In this document: piece after piece, positions 8,915-18,450 of the stretch | Numbering within the stretch: the first letter of the stretch is position 1 | Layout: each line of letters starts with the position of its first letter | DNA from: Nostoc sp. TCL240-02 | Lineage (GTDB): Bacteria; Cyanobacteriota; Cyanobacteriia; Cyanobacteriales; Nostocaceae | NCBI RefSeq assembly: GCF_013343235.1 | Contig: NZ_CP040094.1 | Coordinates: forward strand, 3,534,501-3,598,500 | Reading direction: 5' to 3' | DNA length: 64,000 bases | The notes under the pieces: generated by a model | The model's database searches: none | Told to the model about the DNA's origin: nothing | What the model saw: only the letters and a program-made list of their open reading frames with translations | Position numbers and translations under genes: made by a program

Positions 8915-10108
8915 ATGAATAAAATGACTATTAGAGTTCCTTTTGTAGACCTGAAGTTACAACACGAACCAATTCAAATGCAATTGCAACATGCAATCCA
9001 ATCTGTGTTGGAACAGGGAGATTTTATTTTAGGGCAAGCACTCTCAGATTTTGAAGCAGCATTTGCGGCAGTATCAGGGGCGGCTTATGGTGTTGGTGTT
9101 GCATCAGGAACAGATGCGATCGCTCTCGGATTGCAAGCTTGTAATATTGGTGCTGGCGATGAGGTAATTTTACCAGCCAACACTTTTATCGCAACCTTGA
9201 TTGGGGTTATTCGCGCTGGCGCAAAGCCAATTCTGGTAGATTGCGATCGCCAAACAGCTTTAATTGATTTAGAGGCCGCAGCAAAGGCAATTACACCTCA
9301 AACTAAAGCAATTATCCCTGTACATCTCTATGGACAAATGGTATCGCCACGCGAACTCATCAACTTTGCCGATACCTACAAACTACTAATTTTTGAAGAT
9401 GCCGCCCAAGCACACCTCGCCCAAAGAGACGGATATCACGCTGGCTCAGTAGGAATAGCAGCAGCTTTTAGTTTCTATCCTAGTAAAAATTTGGGAGCAT
9501 TTGGGGATGGGGGGATGCTACTGACAAGAGATTCAGATGTCGCCCAGAAGATGGTGCGCTTGCGAAATTATGGTGCATCGCAAAAGTATTTTCATACTGA
9601 ACCAGGTACAAATAGTCGCTTGGATACCTTACAAGCAGCAATTTTGCAGCAAAAATTACCACATTTGCCACAGTGGAATCGTGATCGCTTGACTATTGCC
9701 CAGCAGTACGATCTTGAACTAGCACCCTTGGCAACTACTGGTATTATTCCTATAGAAAACCAAAGTGATACAGGACATGTTTATCATCTTTATGTCATTA
9801 AAGTTGATGATTCTTGCCCAATAGAACGCCAGCAACTCCAGGAAAAACTCACAGCAGTGGGAATTCAAACTGGCATTCACTACCCAATTCCTTGTCATCT
9901 CCAGCCAGCATTCAGCAATTTAGGCTATCAGCCGGGAGATTTTCCCCAAGCAGAAAAACTGTCACAGCAAATATTATCATTACCGATGTATCCTGGTTTG
10001 AGCAGTAGCCAAGTTAAAGAAGTTGTAGCTGCGATCGCTCATGCAGTCTCAACAACTTCTAAGGTAGATGAAACCTCCAATGCTGACCTTGACAGCGTAG
10101 TAGCGTGA
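8915..10108 (+). CDS. DegT/DnrJ/EryC1/StrS family sugar aminotransferase
   Basis: PLP-dependent aminotransferase of 397 residues acting on nucleotide-linked keto-sugars. It has VPFVDLKLQHEPI at the N terminus, the FEDAAQAHLA segment that holds the pyridine nitrogen, and the PLP lysine in SFYPSKNLGAFGDGG (about residue 191), followed by RLDTLQAAIL. The ATG is preceded by GAGG. It is the first gene of a same-strand run with exosortase, export and tyrosine-kinase genes, so it probably makes an amino-sugar for a surface polysaccharide. The sugar substrate cannot be read from sequence. Confidence 0.93.
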   Translation: MNKMTIRVPFVDLKLQHEPIQMQLQHAIQSVLEQGDFILGQALSDFEAAFAAVSGAAYGVGVASGTDAIALGLQACNIGAGDEVILPANTFIATLIGVIRAGAKPILVDCDRQTALIDLEAAAKAITPQTKAIIPVHLYGQMVSPRELINFADTYKLLIFEDAAQAHLAQRDGYHAGSVGIAAAFSFYPSKNLGAFGDGGMLLTRDSDVAQKMVRLRNYGASQKYFHTEPGTNSRLDTLQAAILQQKLPHLPQWNRDRLTIAQQYDLELAPLATTGIIPIENQSDTGHVYHLYVIKVDDSCPIERQQLQEKLTAVGIQTGIHYPIPCHLQPAFSNLGYQPGDFPQAEKLSQQILSLPMYPGLSSSQVKEVVAAIAHAVSTTSKVDETSNADLDSVVA

Positions 10109-10285
10109 ACAAGAGGCAGGGGGGCAGGGGGCAGGGGGCAGGGAGAGTATGGGAGGCAGGGGAAGCAGGGGGACAAGGGAGACAAGGGGGAATTATTGAA
10201 CAAGTCTCTCTCTTGTCTCCTCCCTCTTCCTTGTCTCCCTTGTCTCTTCTTCATGTCCAATTCCCAATTCCCAATTCTCAATAAA
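10109..10285. repeat. Purine/pyrimidine-rich short repeat block
   Basis: GGGGGCAGG and GACAAGG units are followed by their complements (CTTGTCTCC) and then by CCCAATTCCCAATTC, forming a long imperfect inverted repeat between the aminotransferase and exosortase genes. The same composite structure occurs at 11.2 and 41.0 kb. Confidence 0.75.
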
Positions 10286-10289
10286 AATC

Positions 10290-11183
10290 ATGGCACTCCA
10301 GCAACATATTAAAAAAAGAAACGCCTCAGACTTATTGAATCTAGCTATTATAGGCGTTTTGCTGCTGCTTTATGCGCCTATATTGCTACACTGGTTGGAT
10401 GGTTGGCTGAACAAAAATATCAGTACAGAACATGAATATTTTAGCCACGGGATTATTGGTTTACCATTTGCGGCTTATCTGGCCTGGATAAACCGAAAAA
10501 AGTGGAAACGTTTACCAGATACCACACATCCTTTGAGCGCTGTTTTATTGTTACTAGGGGCAGTGTTTTATCTTAGTGGTGTTACAGAGTGGGTTAACCT
10601 TTCCTTGCCCGTTATCTTGGCAGGATTATGTTTGTGGTTTAAAGGAATAGCAGGTTTGCGATCGCAAGGATTCCCCCTACTACTAGTATTTTTAGCCACC
10701 CCGACGGCAGCACCCTATCTTATTGCGCCCTATACCTTGCCTCTGCAAAGCTTCATCGCTGGTACGGCAGGTTTCATATTGAATCAATTTGGTATGGACG
10801 TAACAGTAAATGAAATCAATCTCTACGTGGGAGGACGCATTGTAGAAGTTGCCCCCTATTGTGCAGGGTTGAAAATGTTGTTCACGACTCTCTACGTTGG
10901 CTTGATGCTCCTTTATTGGACAGATGCTTTATCTTCACGGCGCACAACCATATCGTTTTTATCTCTTGCTGCGATCGTTAGTACTACTGCCAATATCATT
11001 CGTAACACTTTACTGACTTTCTTTCACGGTACAGATCAAGAAGCAGCTTTTAAATGGTTACATGAAGGTTGGGGTGGTGACTTGTACTCTGCTTGTATGC
11101 TGGTGTCATTAGTACCCCTACTGAATTGGATTAATAGCTATTTTTCAACATCTCTAGAAACTGAGCAAGAAACAGAAAGTTAG
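10290..11183 (+). CDS. crtB: Cyanoexosortase B
   Basis: Polytopic membrane transpeptidase-like enzyme (297 residues, about eight hydrophobic helices) that is thought to process proteins bearing PEP-CTERM-type tails. The exosortase active-site residues are all present: Cys191 in VAPYCAGLKM, Arg238 in TANIIRNTLL and His258 in WLHEGWGG. An EpsI-like partner gene follows, which identifies it as the cyanoexosortase B system; the symbol crtB here means cyanoexosortase, not the carotenoid phytoene synthase. A possible substrate is encoded at 44839. Membership of the B rather than A group is from memory of the family. Confidence 0.88.
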   Translation: MALQQHIKKRNASDLLNLAIIGVLLLLYAPILLHWLDGWLNKNISTEHEYFSHGIIGLPFAAYLAWINRKKWKRLPDTTHPLSAVLLLLGAVFYLSGVTEWVNLSLPVILAGLCLWFKGIAGLRSQGFPLLLVFLATPTAAPYLIAPYTLPLQSFIAGTAGFILNQFGMDVTVNEINLYVGGRIVEVAPYCAGLKMLFTTLYVGLMLLYWTDALSSRRTTISFLSLAAIVSTTANIIRNTLLTFFHGTDQEAAFKWLHEGWGGDLYSACMLVSLVPLLNWINSYFSTSLETEQETES

Positions 11184-11300
11184 AACTATGGGCATTGGGC
11201 ATAGAGAAGAGACAAGGGAGACAAGGAAGAGGGGGGAGACAAGGAAGAGACTTATTTCCCCTTGTCCCTCTGCTCCCTGCTCCCCTCCCTCTTAATCTAC
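11184..11300. repeat. GACAAGG / CCTTGTC short repeat block
   Basis: GGGCATTGGGCATAG, GAGACAAGG units and the complementary CCCCTTGTCCC and CTCCCTGC units in the spacer between the exosortase gene and its partner. Same family as the block at 10.1 kb. Confidence 0.7.
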
Positions 11301-11372
11301 TCATAAATATTACTGAACTCATGGTGTGATTTTATAAAGTAAAATTTTGCCTAAGTATCACAAATTTTACTG

Positions 11373-12095
11373 ATGATTTCATTCTCCAAGTTTTTCAAAG
11401 AAAACCAATTCAGTCAGGTAGCAGCACTTTTGTTATTGCTAGTACTGCTAGCAATAGGAGGGATTCCCGGATATCTAACAGGACATTGGCAATGGAAACA
11501 GCCGCTACCTGTTATCAATCTCCACGAGTTAAAACAGATCCGCAACACTGGGTTAGCCCTTCCTGGTTGGCAAACTATTGAACAAGCAGAACAGGAAATT
11601 GGCGAACATAAATGGTCTTTGCAGGTACTTAAAAAAGAAGGTTCTCAATCCCAGGCAATTCTGCTTTTGCTGCCGCAAAATGGGCCTATGGATCAACCAG
11701 AGGTAGAGTGGACAGATGTTAACGGCTGGGGAAGATCGCGCTGGGGAAAGTGGGATATAGCGCAATCTCGTTCTGCCGAATTTACTGTGAAACCGCCTGG
11801 AAAGTTGGCTTATAATGTCGAAACTAAAGTAGAAGCTAGGTTCTTTCGTGCCGCCACACCACAGCAAACCTTCGCTGTCTTGCAATGGTACGCTATGCCA
11901 GATGGTGGAAATCCATCACCCTTCCATTGGTTCTTGGCAGATCAAGTGGCCCAGTGGCGTAAGCAACGTATTCCCTGGGTAAGCGTGAGCATTCTGATCC
12001 CGATGGAACCTTTAGGACAGGTAGAAACATCTTGGTCTTTAGCCAAGTCTATGGGGGAAACAGTGCAAAGTGCATTGATGGCAGGCCCTTTGTAG
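11373..12095 (+). CDS. Cyanoexosortase B system-associated (EpsI-like) protein
   Basis: 240 residues with one N-terminal transmembrane anchor (VAALLLLLVLLAIGGIPGYL) and a periplasmic domain containing PLPVINLHELKQIRNTGLALPGW and a late QWRKQRIPWVSVSILIPM. That size and layout, and its place directly behind an exosortase gene, match the EpsI-like partner of cyanoexosortase B. No catalytic residues are recognised; the family's role is thought to be accessory to sorting or to the linked polysaccharide. Confidence 0.82.
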   Translation: MISFSKFFKENQFSQVAALLLLLVLLAIGGIPGYLTGHWQWKQPLPVINLHELKQIRNTGLALPGWQTIEQAEQEIGEHKWSLQVLKKEGSQSQAILLLLPQNGPMDQPEVEWTDVNGWGRSRWGKWDIAQSRSAEFTVKPPGKLAYNVETKVEARFFRAATPQQTFAVLQWYAMPDGGNPSPFHWFLADQVAQWRKQRIPWVSVSILIPMEPLGQVETSWSLAKSMGETVQSALMAGPL

Positions 12096-12329
12096 AGTTT
12101 CTCTCTGATGAATGCCTTTGTGCAGAGATTCATCAAAAGTATCTCTATAATTGCATTCAGGCTAAAACTTAGCCAAAAGATGTTAATAATATGAAGTTAG
12201 AATTTAAATTAAGTAAAATTCTTGTCTTTTTCTTAGTAAATACTTGCAGACTCCAGAGACATTGGGGACATTTATAGAGTAAAATAACGACTCGGCGCGA
12301 ATAATTCTCATATCATTTTTTCTGCACCG

Positions 12330-13694
12330 ATGTTCATAGATCCCACTTCTTATATGCGTGCATTTAGCGCCCTGTGTTTTGTTAGTCTTCAAGTAGGAGT
12401 TTTTTTAACAACACCTATCCAACTTGTCCTTGCCCAGCCTTTTCCATCTCAAGGACAATCACCAAGGCAACCCCCCTCGCCTGTGCCAGGTACTGAGACT
12501 GAGGTTATACCTACAGGTACAAATGACGAAACTTCCAGCCAACTCAGTCGCTACCTCTTGGGGCCAGGAGATATAATTGGCGTTGTACTTCAACGTCCTC
12601 CTGGCCCATACCGCTTAGGCATAGGAGATGGAATTAGCGTTTCGGTTCAGCGCTTTCCAGATTTGAGTTTTCAAGCTTTAATCAACCCGGAGGGTAACAT
12701 TGTAGTGCCACTACTGGGAACAGTTTCTTTACAAGGTTTAACTTTACAAGAAGCTCAAGAAAAAATTCGCTTGGGTTTAAATCGTTATGTTGTCGATCCA
12801 GTAATAGTTTTAGCCTTAGCAGCGCAGCGCCAAGACTTAAGTTTTCAAACTGTAATTAGTCCTGAAGGCAACATCGTAGTACCGCAAGTGGGAACGGTGT
12901 CATTACAAGGTTTAACTTTAGAAGAAGCTCAAGAAAAAATTCGCTTGGGTTTAAGTCGCTTTTTCCCAGATCCAATTGTAGTAGCCTCTTTAGTAGGGAC
13001 AAGACCAGTTCAAGTGACTGTTAGCGGAGAAATATTCAGACCAGGAATTTATCCGATTAATTCATCAACACCCCGCGTTGCTGATGCCCTACTAATATCT
13101 GGGGGTTCAACGTTAAATGCAGACCTGCGACAAATACAAGTACGCCGCAAGTTAATTGATGGTTCTGTGATTTCACAAACTATTGACTTATATGCAGCAC
13201 TGCAAAATGGCGGTTCAATCCCTAATTTACGCTTACAAGACGGAGATGCGATACTCATCCCCCGTCGTGAAGTTGGTAATGATGACGGTTATGACCGCAA
13301 TTTGGTAGCACGTTCATCCTTAGCCACACCACAGATTAGAGTCCGGGTTTTAAACTACGCTGCGGGAGGTCTATCTATTCAAGCACTGCCTAATGGCAGT
13401 ACATTTGTAGATGCTTTGGGAGGAGTAAATCTTGATACTGCTAATCTCCGAGATATCGCTCTGGTTCGCTTTGATCCTGAACAAGGTAAAGCTGTTACCC
13501 AGAAACTTGATGCTAAAAAAGCTCTAGGAGGCGATGCGTCTCAAAATGTGGCGCTTCAAGATAATGATGTTATTGTTGTTGGTCGTAACCTCATAGGTAG
13601 AATTACTAATTTCCTAACTACCATTACCCAACCTTTCTTCAATGTTCAATCCTTTCTCCGGTTTTTTGATAACTTCGGTGGCGGGTCAAATTAA
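12330..13694 (+). CDS. Polysaccharide export (Wza/SLBB type) protein with duplicated N-terminal domain
   Basis: Outer-membrane-directed export protein of 454 residues: signal peptide (residues ~9-35, ending VLAQP), a Pro-rich stretch, two consecutive poly-export domains, then SLBB domains (VQVTVSGEIFRPGIYPIN; RVRVLNYAAGGLSIQALP). The two export domains share PEGNIVVP, GTVSLQGLTL and EAQEKIRLGL at a spacing of 58 residues, so the domain was duplicated in tandem. An alternative start is Met9. The adjacent Wzc-like kinase gene makes a Wza-Wzc export pair very likely. Confidence 0.92.
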   Translation: MFIDPTSYMRAFSALCFVSLQVGVFLTTPIQLVLAQPFPSQGQSPRQPPSPVPGTETEVIPTGTNDETSSQLSRYLLGPGDIIGVVLQRPPGPYRLGIGDGISVSVQRFPDLSFQALINPEGNIVVPLLGTVSLQGLTLQEAQEKIRLGLNRYVVDPVIVLALAAQRQDLSFQTVISPEGNIVVPQVGTVSLQGLTLEEAQEKIRLGLSRFFPDPIVVASLVGTRPVQVTVSGEIFRPGIYPINSSTPRVADALLISGGSTLNADLRQIQVRRKLIDGSVISQTIDLYAALQNGGSIPNLRLQDGDAILIPRREVGNDDGYDRNLVARSSLATPQIRVRVLNYAAGGLSIQALPNGSTFVDALGGVNLDTANLRDIALVRFDPEQGKAVTQKLDAKKALGGDASQNVALQDNDVIVVGRNLIGRITNFLTTITQPFFNVQSFLRFFDNFGGGSN

Positions 13695-13898
13695 TAACTC
13701 TAAAAGAAGGATACAATCTGGAAATAGTTGGGAGTGTAGGAAGCCACATCTCCAACTGGTATTTGAATTCGTTAATGTAAAAATATTAAAGATATATACC
13801 GTATATATATAGTAGGCAATTGATAGCATTCTTGTATCAAAACCACTATCTTGAGTTTGGTGCTTCCTAAATTTTGAATTTTATTAGCCCAATGTAAA

Positions 13899-13945
13899 GC
13901 CTTCGGCATGGCTTCGCTTAGAGCGAGTATGCGAGCGTCATTTTA
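13899..13945. repeat. Dispersed GCCTTCGGCATGGCTTCGC repeat
   Basis: A GC-rich short repeat upstream of the tyrosine-kinase gene. The same family (AAAGCCTGCGGCATAGC, CGTAGGCGTAGCCCGC, GAGACGCTATGCGAATGC) is seen at 17.7, 18.6, 38.5, 39.5 and 53.2 kb in this window. Confidence 0.6.
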
Positions 13946-13970
13946 AATTTTGAATTGGAGCGAAGCGACA

Positions 13971-16145
13971 ATGACCCCACCAATTGTTAAGCGCTATCTT
14001 ATTGCTTTTGATAAGTACAAGTGGATTGGACTAGCTAGTTTTGGTCTAGTTATAGTAGGGTCAACTGTGGTAGCTATGCAACCAGAGCCACCTACTAGCT
14101 ACATAGCATCTGCCGCACTTACCTATAGTGGCCCACCAGTTTCTTTCTCTGCAACTGGTACTGAAATTCAACAGCAAGGAAAGGAACTGAATCAGGAAGT
14201 TTTACTCTCCAACCAAATAATTGCAGCAGTGGCAGAAAAAGTCGGTGTTAAACCGACAAAGCTAGGTAACAGTGTCGTTCTTTCTGTTCCTAAAAAAAAC
14301 CCCAGGACTGGAGATTTGGAATCTAGTATTTTGGAATTGAAATATGTAGATACTGATCCCAAACGAGGTATACAGGTCTTGGCGGAATTGATGCAAGCAA
14401 TGATCAAGTTGAGCAGTGATATTAATACTGGGCGATTACAAGCAATTATTGAAAAGATTAACGATCGCGTACCACAAGCTAAACGAGAATTGCAAGTTGC
14501 TGAAAAGAAGTTAGAACAGTACGATCGCATCGAACGAACGGCAATATTAGCAGCCGAGAATGGCAGCTTGTTAAGCGCTGTTACAGCTAGCCAAAATCTC
14601 CAACGGCAGATGCAATTAACTATTTCTGGGGTTGATGGTCAAATTCGCAGTTTACAAAACAAGTTAGGCTTAACAGTTGGACAGGCTTATGTTTCTTCTG
14701 CTTTGAGTGCCGATCCAATTATTGGTAACTTACGAGCGCAAATTTATCAAAGTGAGTCGCAAATCGCCGTACTCAGAAAGGATTTGCGACCGGAACACCC
14801 AACGATGGTTCAGTTAATGCGTCAGAAGCAAGCTGCTGAAGAATTGCTGCAACAACGTGCGGCTGAGGTATTAGGTGGTGATGGGACGGCAGCTCCGCTT
14901 CAGGGTAGCGTTGCAGGTATTCGCACCCAAAGCAGCTTAGATCCAGCCCGCCAGCAATTAGCAAACCAAATGGTGTCTTTGCAAACCCAACGGGAAACGC
15001 TGCAACAACAACTAGCTCAAGAGATCCAACAAGAAGCGCGACTACGGCAAGAGTATTCTTTGATACCCAATAAACAATTAGAGCGATCGCGTTTAGAACA
15101 GGAGGTTGCCCTCAAAAAATCCATCTACGACCAAATGCAGGTGAAGCTAACCGATGCTAAAACCGCAGAGGCAGAAACTACTAGCAGCCTCAGCGTTGCC
15201 AGACGGCCGACTGCTGCTGCCGACATCAAACCCCCGAAGAGTGTACCTATCACCCTTGCTGTGGGCGGTTTCTTAGGTGTGGTGATTGGTGGTGGGGTGA
15301 TATTTTTGTTGGGAGCGCTGGAAGGGACTTTCAAAACCAGAGAGGATATTCGTGAGAGCCTCAAGCAACGGGAAGTGGCAGTGTTGGGAGAATTACCTTT
15401 AATGCCAGTTGATGATTTGGATAAAGAAGCAGTGCCGGTGGTCGTTTCTGCTGATTCTCCTTATTTAGAATTTTATGAGAAATTCCGCAGTAATCTGCGC
15501 CGGATAGGTGGTAAAAACTTAAAAGTGGTGTTGATTACTAGCACTAGTAGCTTAGAAGGTAAAACGGCAAGTGCTTATAACTTAGGTATAGCTTCTGCCC
15601 GTGCTGGCAAAAGAACCTTGATTATCGAAACAGATTTGCGATCGCCTTCCCGTTCAACATCCCTGAAAGTAATTCCTGATCCCGATGCCACAATTGAACC
15701 CCTTCGTTATTACGCTAACTTAAGTGAATGTATCCGTTTAGTTCCTGATGTAGAAAATTTATACATTCTTCCAAGTCCTGGCCCTGTGCGCCAATCTGCT
15801 GCTATTCTGGAATCTAGCGAAATGCGGCGGCTGATTGAGGATGTCCGCGAACGTTTTGATTTAGTTATTTTAGACACCAGCCCACTCAGTATCTCCAACG
15901 ATCCTCTTTTAATCCAACCTTACAGTGATGGGATCGTATTAGTGACACGGCCACACTACACACAAGAGAATATGTTAGGTGAAGCTGTTGATCAATTGGT
16001 AGAAGCAGAACTGGGGTTGTTAGGAGCAATTATTAATGGTGCTGATATCATTGTTTCTGTACCGGAAGAAGTTGCACAATCATCAACATTTACATCTGAA
16101 GTAGAAGAATCAGAAGAAGTTTCAGCAGGTGCTAGCAAAAACTAA
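13971..16145 (+). CDS. Wzc-like polysaccharide chain-length / tyrosine autokinase
   Basis: 724 residues: N-terminal Wzz domain with a membrane helix (WIGLASFGLVIVGSTVVAM), a long coiled-coil periplasmic part, a GNVR-like segment and second helix (TLAVGGFLGVVIGGGVIFLL), and a cytosolic BY-kinase domain. Walker A is SSLEGKT (residues ~526-532) rather than the usual PGEGKT/S, Walker A' is IIETDLRSP, and Walker B is LVILDTSPL. The tail is acidic and has no Tyr cluster. The start at 13971 is an ATG behind GGAG; the longer frame begins with TTG inside a repeat. It follows the export gene and would energise or regulate chain length. Confidence 0.9.
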   Translation: MTPPIVKRYLIAFDKYKWIGLASFGLVIVGSTVVAMQPEPPTSYIASAALTYSGPPVSFSATGTEIQQQGKELNQEVLLSNQIIAAVAEKVGVKPTKLGNSVVLSVPKKNPRTGDLESSILELKYVDTDPKRGIQVLAELMQAMIKLSSDINTGRLQAIIEKINDRVPQAKRELQVAEKKLEQYDRIERTAILAAENGSLLSAVTASQNLQRQMQLTISGVDGQIRSLQNKLGLTVGQAYVSSALSADPIIGNLRAQIYQSESQIAVLRKDLRPEHPTMVQLMRQKQAAEELLQQRAAEVLGGDGTAAPLQGSVAGIRTQSSLDPARQQLANQMVSLQTQRETLQQQLAQEIQQEARLRQEYSLIPNKQLERSRLEQEVALKKSIYDQMQVKLTDAKTAEAETTSSLSVARRPTAAADIKPPKSVPITLAVGGFLGVVIGGGVIFLLGALEGTFKTREDIRESLKQREVAVLGELPLMPVDDLDKEAVPVVVSADSPYLEFYEKFRSNLRRIGGKNLKVVLITSTSSLEGKTASAYNLGIASARAGKRTLIIETDLRSPSRSTSLKVIPDPDATIEPLRYYANLSECIRLVPDVENLYILPSPGPVRQSAAILESSEMRRLIEDVRERFDLVILDTSPLSISNDPLLIQPYSDGIVLVTRPHYTQENMLGEAVDQLVEAELGLLGAIINGADIIVSVPEEVAQSSTFTSEVEESEEVSAGASKN

Positions 16146-16275
16146 TATCCCAATAGGGAAATTTCAATGTTGTATGGGCGCTTCACATTCTTACTGGGTA
16201 AGTAAGCAAAGGTTAACGCAGAGGTTTGATAGCTAGCAATTTTTTCGCTATGAATTTAGACAGAAAATGCTGTAT

Positions 16276-16980
16276 TTAGTCCTGCCTAAACAACCCAAAC
16301 ACGGGAGCGAGAATTACCCCAAAAACAAAACCCCCGATATGCGCCCAGTAAGCAACTCCACCGGTTTGCACAGTCATATGAGCGGCTGTTTGTAGGGTAG
16401 CAAGACCAGATATAACATTCTGCACAAAGAAAAGTCCAATTATCACTAATGCTGGAATTCTGATTGTGGTGATGAAAATCCCCAAAAAAACTAAGGTCAT
16501 GACTTTAGCGTGGGGAAAGCGAATGATGTACGCACCCAAAACCCCAGAAATTGCACCACTTGCCCCCAAGGAAGGAATCTCAGAATTCATACCAATAAAC
16601 CATTGGCATAAGGCAGCTAAAGCACCACACGTCAAATAAAAAATTAGATATTTGGCATGACCTAATCGATCTTCAATATTGTTGCCAAAAACCCAGAGGA
16701 ACAACATATTTGAGATTAAGTGCCACCAACCACCGTGTAAAAATTGCGACGTAAATAATGTTATCCACTCTCCACTCAAATTTGTGGTTAACTCTTGAGG
16801 TACTACCGCATATTGACTTAAAAACTGACTCAATTGTGCATTTGACAGGCTCACCTCGTGAAGAAAAACTACAATATTTATGCCAATTAACCCGTAGGTG
16901 AAATACGGGGTGATTCGCGTCGGATTTTCGTCGTAGAGGGGAAACACAGGTGTTTTTCCTAAATTATTGGCTAATTGCAA
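16276..16980 (-). CDS. Rhomboid family intramembrane serine protease
   Basis: 234 residues, six or seven transmembrane helices. The catalytic serine is in GASGAISG (Ser141) and the catalytic histidine in YWAHIGGFVFG (His214); the helix-1 loop has FLHGGWWHLISNMLFLWVFGNNIED, the conserved rhomboid HxxxN region. It is a paralogue of the gene at 18705, from which it is separated by a broken gene. Substrates cannot be predicted. Confidence 0.93.
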   Translation of the reverse strand: MQLANNLGKTPVFPLYDENPTRITPYFTYGLIGINIVVFLHEVSLSNAQLSQFLSQYAVVPQELTTNLSGEWITLFTSQFLHGGWWHLISNMLFLWVFGNNIEDRLGHAKYLIFYLTCGALAALCQWFIGMNSEIPSLGASGAISGVLGAYIIRFPHAKVMTLVFLGIFITTIRIPALVIIGLFFVQNVISGLATLQTAAHMTVQTGGVAYWAHIGGFVFGVILAPVFGLFRQD

Positions 16981-17327
16981 TATAGCTTGTACGGCTACCA
17001 GTTGCGAAATTTAGGCAATTTCACCTAATTAAATCAAACAGTATAAACAATTCACGGTAATTTTTTGATCTCTGGACAAGAAATTCACCGCTTGGGTTTA
17101 TGGCGGATGCGTCGCTTGAATCTATTGTGGTGTGGGGAGAAAAGGCATCTGCCGAACTCGATCCCAACTTGACAGTTGAGACTTCAGACAAAAGTATTGT
17201 AGGAATAATCAAAAAAAATACGTTGCAATTTGAAAGCGAAGTGTTACAAGTTCAATTAAATAAAAGGAAAAAGTATGATTTTAATTAGTTTTTAACAACA
17301 AATTTTAAACCCCGTGAAAATTTGACA
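16981..17327. other. Intergenic region without a supported gene
   Basis: About 350 bp with short opposing open frames (17021-17212 minus, 17100-17288 plus) that overlap each other, have no recognisable domain and no convincing ribosome binding site. I see no structure beyond AT-rich sequence. Confidence 0.4.
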
Positions 17328-18450
17328 TCAATACCGCAAAACCAATGCAATTCGCTGATGAATGGATAGTGCTTCATCGTCCACAATTGCAATGTTTCCT
17401 CTCCTAGCTAAGACAACTTCTATAATTTCATCAACGGCATCATCCATCACCTCTGTACCACCCGGTTGATCAACTAACTCAAACCTGCCGTCTTCAGTCA
17501 AGATTGCTGGTACATGGTAGTTTTTTTCAACCAAAAGCAATTTCCCTCGACCTTCATGTGCTAATCGCCACGTTTCCCCAATCGTAGAAACGACACTTTG
17601 AGTACCCATTGCGTCATCTAATGCCTGGAGTGCATCAGCCTGTTGCGCCTCCCGAACGGACTGCATGATTGCCCACACTTGAGGGGTCAGTTCATGAATC
17701 GTCGCTTTGTCAAAATTGCCGCTCAGGCTTCCTGCGTAGGCGTAGCCCGCACTCGGCTGCGCTCAGTGACCATCGTAGACATCGCTTGAGTATCTTGCGA
17801 AACCTCCTGGAAGAAAGATACTTGCCGATCAACCCCTCCTACAACCAATGGTAGTGACTCATTTTGAGTCTGATAGAGCGTCAATGCACTGTCTACCTGC
17901 TGAAAAAATCTGCGATGCCTGTCGTCTCGATAGCTAGAATCAGCGTCATAGGGAAGCGGAGCCGTGGCTCCGGGCCCTGTCATTTGCATTGGGAAGTTTT
18001 CATCATCAACTTCCTCAAGGGTTTCTCCTGTTCCAGCTAATAAGCGCGTGGATGCCTGACTTAACAGCAAGACCCAATAGCGCTGGGCCCGATGCATTCC
18101 ATATACCAAATCTCGTGTCGCGAAGGTTTGATCAATTACAACCCGCGCAGGTACAGGAAAAGGCAGGTAATAAAGCTTGGCAAAGTCATGGCTGATGTAT
18201 AACGCCAATCCATCCAGCGTGTGGCGATAGTCAATTCGCTTACGAGGGTTTCGAGCCGCTTCAACAACGGTTCCAACTCGTGGTTAGTAAATTCTGTGGC
18301 AAGCCGCTTTGTTGCCTCATCTACCAGATTTTTCACCCGAATCGGATCTTGTTTGTTATCTGGTGATGTCCGATGAGTCGACAACAGGATGGAAAGCGCC
18401 GGAACATTGCTCAAAAATTGCAACTGCTTAAGAGCCTGACGAGTGATCAT
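17328..18450 (-). pseudogene. Broken baeRF (release-factor/ribosome-hibernation-like) gene
   Basis: Three consecutive minus-strand frames together encode one protein: 18450-18220 (ITRQALKQLQFL, ILLSTHRTSP, DPIRVKNLVDEATKRL), 18208-17790 (ALYISHDFAKLYYLP, MHRAQRYWVLLLS) and 17718-17328 (GNFDKATIHELTPQVWAIM, ARRGNIAIVDD). This is the layout of bacterial relatives of archaeo-eukaryotic release factor 1 (baeRF), which includes the hibernation factor Balon. The first break is a single-base loss near 18231, where frame +1 resumes as DYRHTLDGLALYIS. The second is a dispersed repeat (about 17733-17787) that brings in a stop. Confidence 0.8.
17730..17787. repeat. Dispersed repeat inserted in the baeRF gene
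   Basis: Contains CGTAGGCGTAGCCCGCAC and CAGTGACCATCGTAGACATC, both of which occur again at 39.49-39.59 kb outside any gene. Reading the baeRF protein across this point requires removing the segment. Confidence 0.75.

Noticed and set aside
10039..10281. Open frame within the purine-rich block before the exosortase gene
   Set aside because: It is a translation of the repeat block, rich in Pro, Leu, Cys and Ser, and overlaps the aminotransferase 3' end on the other strand.
17021..17288. Two opposing short open frames next to the first rhomboid gene
   Set aside because: They overlap on opposite strands, neither resembles a known family, and no supporting ribosome binding site was seen.
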